A DNA stretch of 29,681 nt from Coemansia sp. RSA 1804 (taxonomy: Eukaryota > Kickxellomycota > Kickxellomycetes > Kickxellales > Kickxellaceae): NCBI GenBank assembly GCA_027578815.1, contig JANBTH010000158.1:1-29681 (forward strand), in the 5' to 3' direction. Shown here in pieces: positions 28,520-29,681 of the stretch. Under the pieces are notes generated by a model. That model ran no database searches. It was not told the origin of the DNA and saw nothing but the letters and a program-made list of their open reading frames with translations. The stretch's first letter is position 1; each line of letters begins with the position of its first letter. The position numbers were made by a program, and so were the translations under genes.

Positions 28520-29242
28520 ATGAGTACTAACGTAGCCAATACTCCTATGCAGGAGATTGAAAATGTAACAGTTAGAGCTTGGGGAGTGCATCTTTCTCGG
28601 AGTGGCACCTTTATTATGAAGATTTCTATGGTTGCAATTGGCTATACATTAACAGCACTTGCCATGGCAATATTTTTGCATACCTTTGGCAATGTCGCAG
28701 TGTATCTGAATACAGATGGCTGGTGGATAGGCGCTTTGGTTGGAGTTGCTATGGGGCAGTTTGCAATACGTGTTTTCGGGTTTCGCAACGATGATGAGAA
28801 TGACACAACAGTGGTTGTAACATGCGCTTTTGCACTAGTAACAGGATTTTCAATCGGAACTAGGATATACAATGGAAATGCTAATTTCTTTTATTTGTGT
28901 TTCATCTACTTCATGGTACTTCATTTGGTTTTTGTGTGTGTGTTGGACATGCGTGAGGTTGATTTAAAAGAAATCAACACGCTTATGAGCGAAACTACTG
29001 CTGGCTTGTTTCTATTGTTTACCTCTATAGGGATAATTGGCTTTATTTCAAGCAGCGCTATAAAATACATTGCTCTGGCGGCAACCATTACTTACCTATA
29101 TTTTGGCACATTATGTATGATAGTAAAGAAGTATAAAAAAGAAAAGCCTTTGCGTGCAGGTGTTGACCTGTATATTCATCTGGTTCTAAAGATTGCGCTG
29201 ATGTATGCTGCAATTGATAAGTTTATTGTGGATAAGACGTAG
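28520..29242 (+). CDS. Seven-helix membrane protein; possibly Bax-inhibitor-1 (TMBIM)-like
   Basis: The 240-residue product starts at an ATG with A at -3. Hydrophobic segments lie at about 33-55, 66-86, 97-115, 122-142, 160-178, 180-202 and 216-233, the last being shorter. The N-terminus of about 30 residues is polar, with charged loops RNDDENDTT (89-97) and DMREVDLKEI (143-152). Overall length and the seven-span pattern with a final segment RAGVDLYIHLVLKIALMYAA resemble the BI-1/TMBIM family, whose last helix is preceded by an LYLD-type motif. The conserved Asp of that motif is not clearly present, so this is a hypothesis only. Codons end often in A or T (unlike the genes at the left of the window) and the flanks are AT-rich. 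Other alternatives are an unrelated transporter-like or lineage-specific membrane protein. I cannot assign a function. Confidence 0.75.
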   Translation: MSTNVANTPMQEIENVTVRAWGVHLSRSGTFIMKISMVAIGYTLTALAMAIFLHTFGNVAVYLNTDGWWIGALVGVAMGQFAIRVFGFRNDDENDTTVVVTCAFALVTGFSIGTRIYNGNANFFYLCFIYFMVLHLVFVCVLDMREVDLKEINTLMSETTAGLFLLFTSIGIIGFISSSAIKYIALAATITYLYFGTLCMIVKKYKKEKPLRAGVDLYIHLVLKIALMYAAIDKFIVDKT

Positions 29243-29681
29243 GAATCACCGGAAACAGAGCCTGGCTAGTTAGCTAATTTGCGGTATGCGCTACACGAAT
29301 AGTATAATGGTTTCTTCTACGACATGCGTACAGCCAATATATACGTTTTTTGCTAAAATTTTATATTGTTACCGAAATAACATGACGTGAAAACCTATCT
29401 GCATGAGTTGTTTGAACTTTGCTCAATCTTATCAGAAAGTCAGGCTTAATCAGCACTGCTTTGCTTGCTCTTCCCCCTTTTTTCTTTTTGGCAGCAGTGG
29501 TGCGAAAAAAACACCGTTGTCCAATAAGGAGGACCCAGCAATGCTTTTTGCATCACGAAAACTGGCAACACTTTCTTCTCTCTTTTGTCTTTAGCTGCTA
29601 GCCGTTTTCTTTCATTTTATTTTGCTGAATAAGCATTTGCTATAAACATTCTCTTATATCGTAAACCCCAGAAGCAGAGGC
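29243..29681. other. Right flank: 3' UTR and edge of the window
   Basis: Open frames of about 60 codons at 29403-29601 overlap a T/C-rich tract and carry no recognisable protein. The tract may be the 5' flank of a gene that starts beyond the window. Nothing else is supported. Confidence 0.5.

Overview
The window is nuclear DNA of a fungus. It carries a fungus-type SAGA subunit (Spt8, not known in animals), a mitofissin (Atg44/DUF1748, a fungal mitochondrial fission family), a fungal Asa1-type WD40 protein, short GT-AG introns in only two genes, CT-rich 5' flanks and no operon structure. The long low-complexity N-terminus of eIF4G, the very long Nup192 and the mostly intronless genes suggest an early-diverging lineage, possibly Zoopagomycota/Kickxellomycotina. 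That placement is an inference from style and not a demonstrated assignment.

Layout, left to right: eIF4G scaffold (323-5566, +); Hsp110/Sse1-type chaperone (6462-8807, +) with a candidate heat-shock element upstream; CDP-diacylglycerol synthase (9674-11056, +); Spt8 WD40 subunit of SAGA (11554-13176, +); a multi-pass membrane protein I do not recognise (13566-14387, +); the giant inner-ring nucleoporin Nup192/NUP205 (15136-22107, -); an Asa1/GNB1L-type WD40 protein (22848-23927, +); a two-exon mitofissin Atg44 gene of 72 codons (24189-24552, +); a two-exon CaMKK/Ssp1-type kinase (24966-26538, +); the U5 snRNP 40-kDa WD40 protein (26726-27844, -); and a seven-helix membrane protein with a possible Bax-inhibitor-1-like topology (28520-29242, +). 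No tRNA, rRNA, transposon or CRISPR array was seen.

Most genes are housekeeping: translation initiation, protein folding, phospholipid synthesis, transcription co-activation, nuclear pore and splicing. Asa1 belongs to the machinery that matures PIKK-family proteins including Tra1, and Spt8 sits in the Tra1-containing SAGA complex, so two genes here share a biochemical theme. They are 10 kb apart and nothing suggests a cluster. The left half (eIF4G to Spt8) uses strongly G/C-ending codons. The last gene and its flanks are visibly AT-rich.

The least obvious gene is the mitofissin. Neither exon is long enough to stand out alone, and it appears only when a 145-nt phase-2 intron is removed. I saw no gene cluster that looks like a new defence, metabolic or mobile system. 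The open questions are the two uncharacterised membrane proteins, the odd eIF4E-binding motif in eIF4G and a few small open frames.
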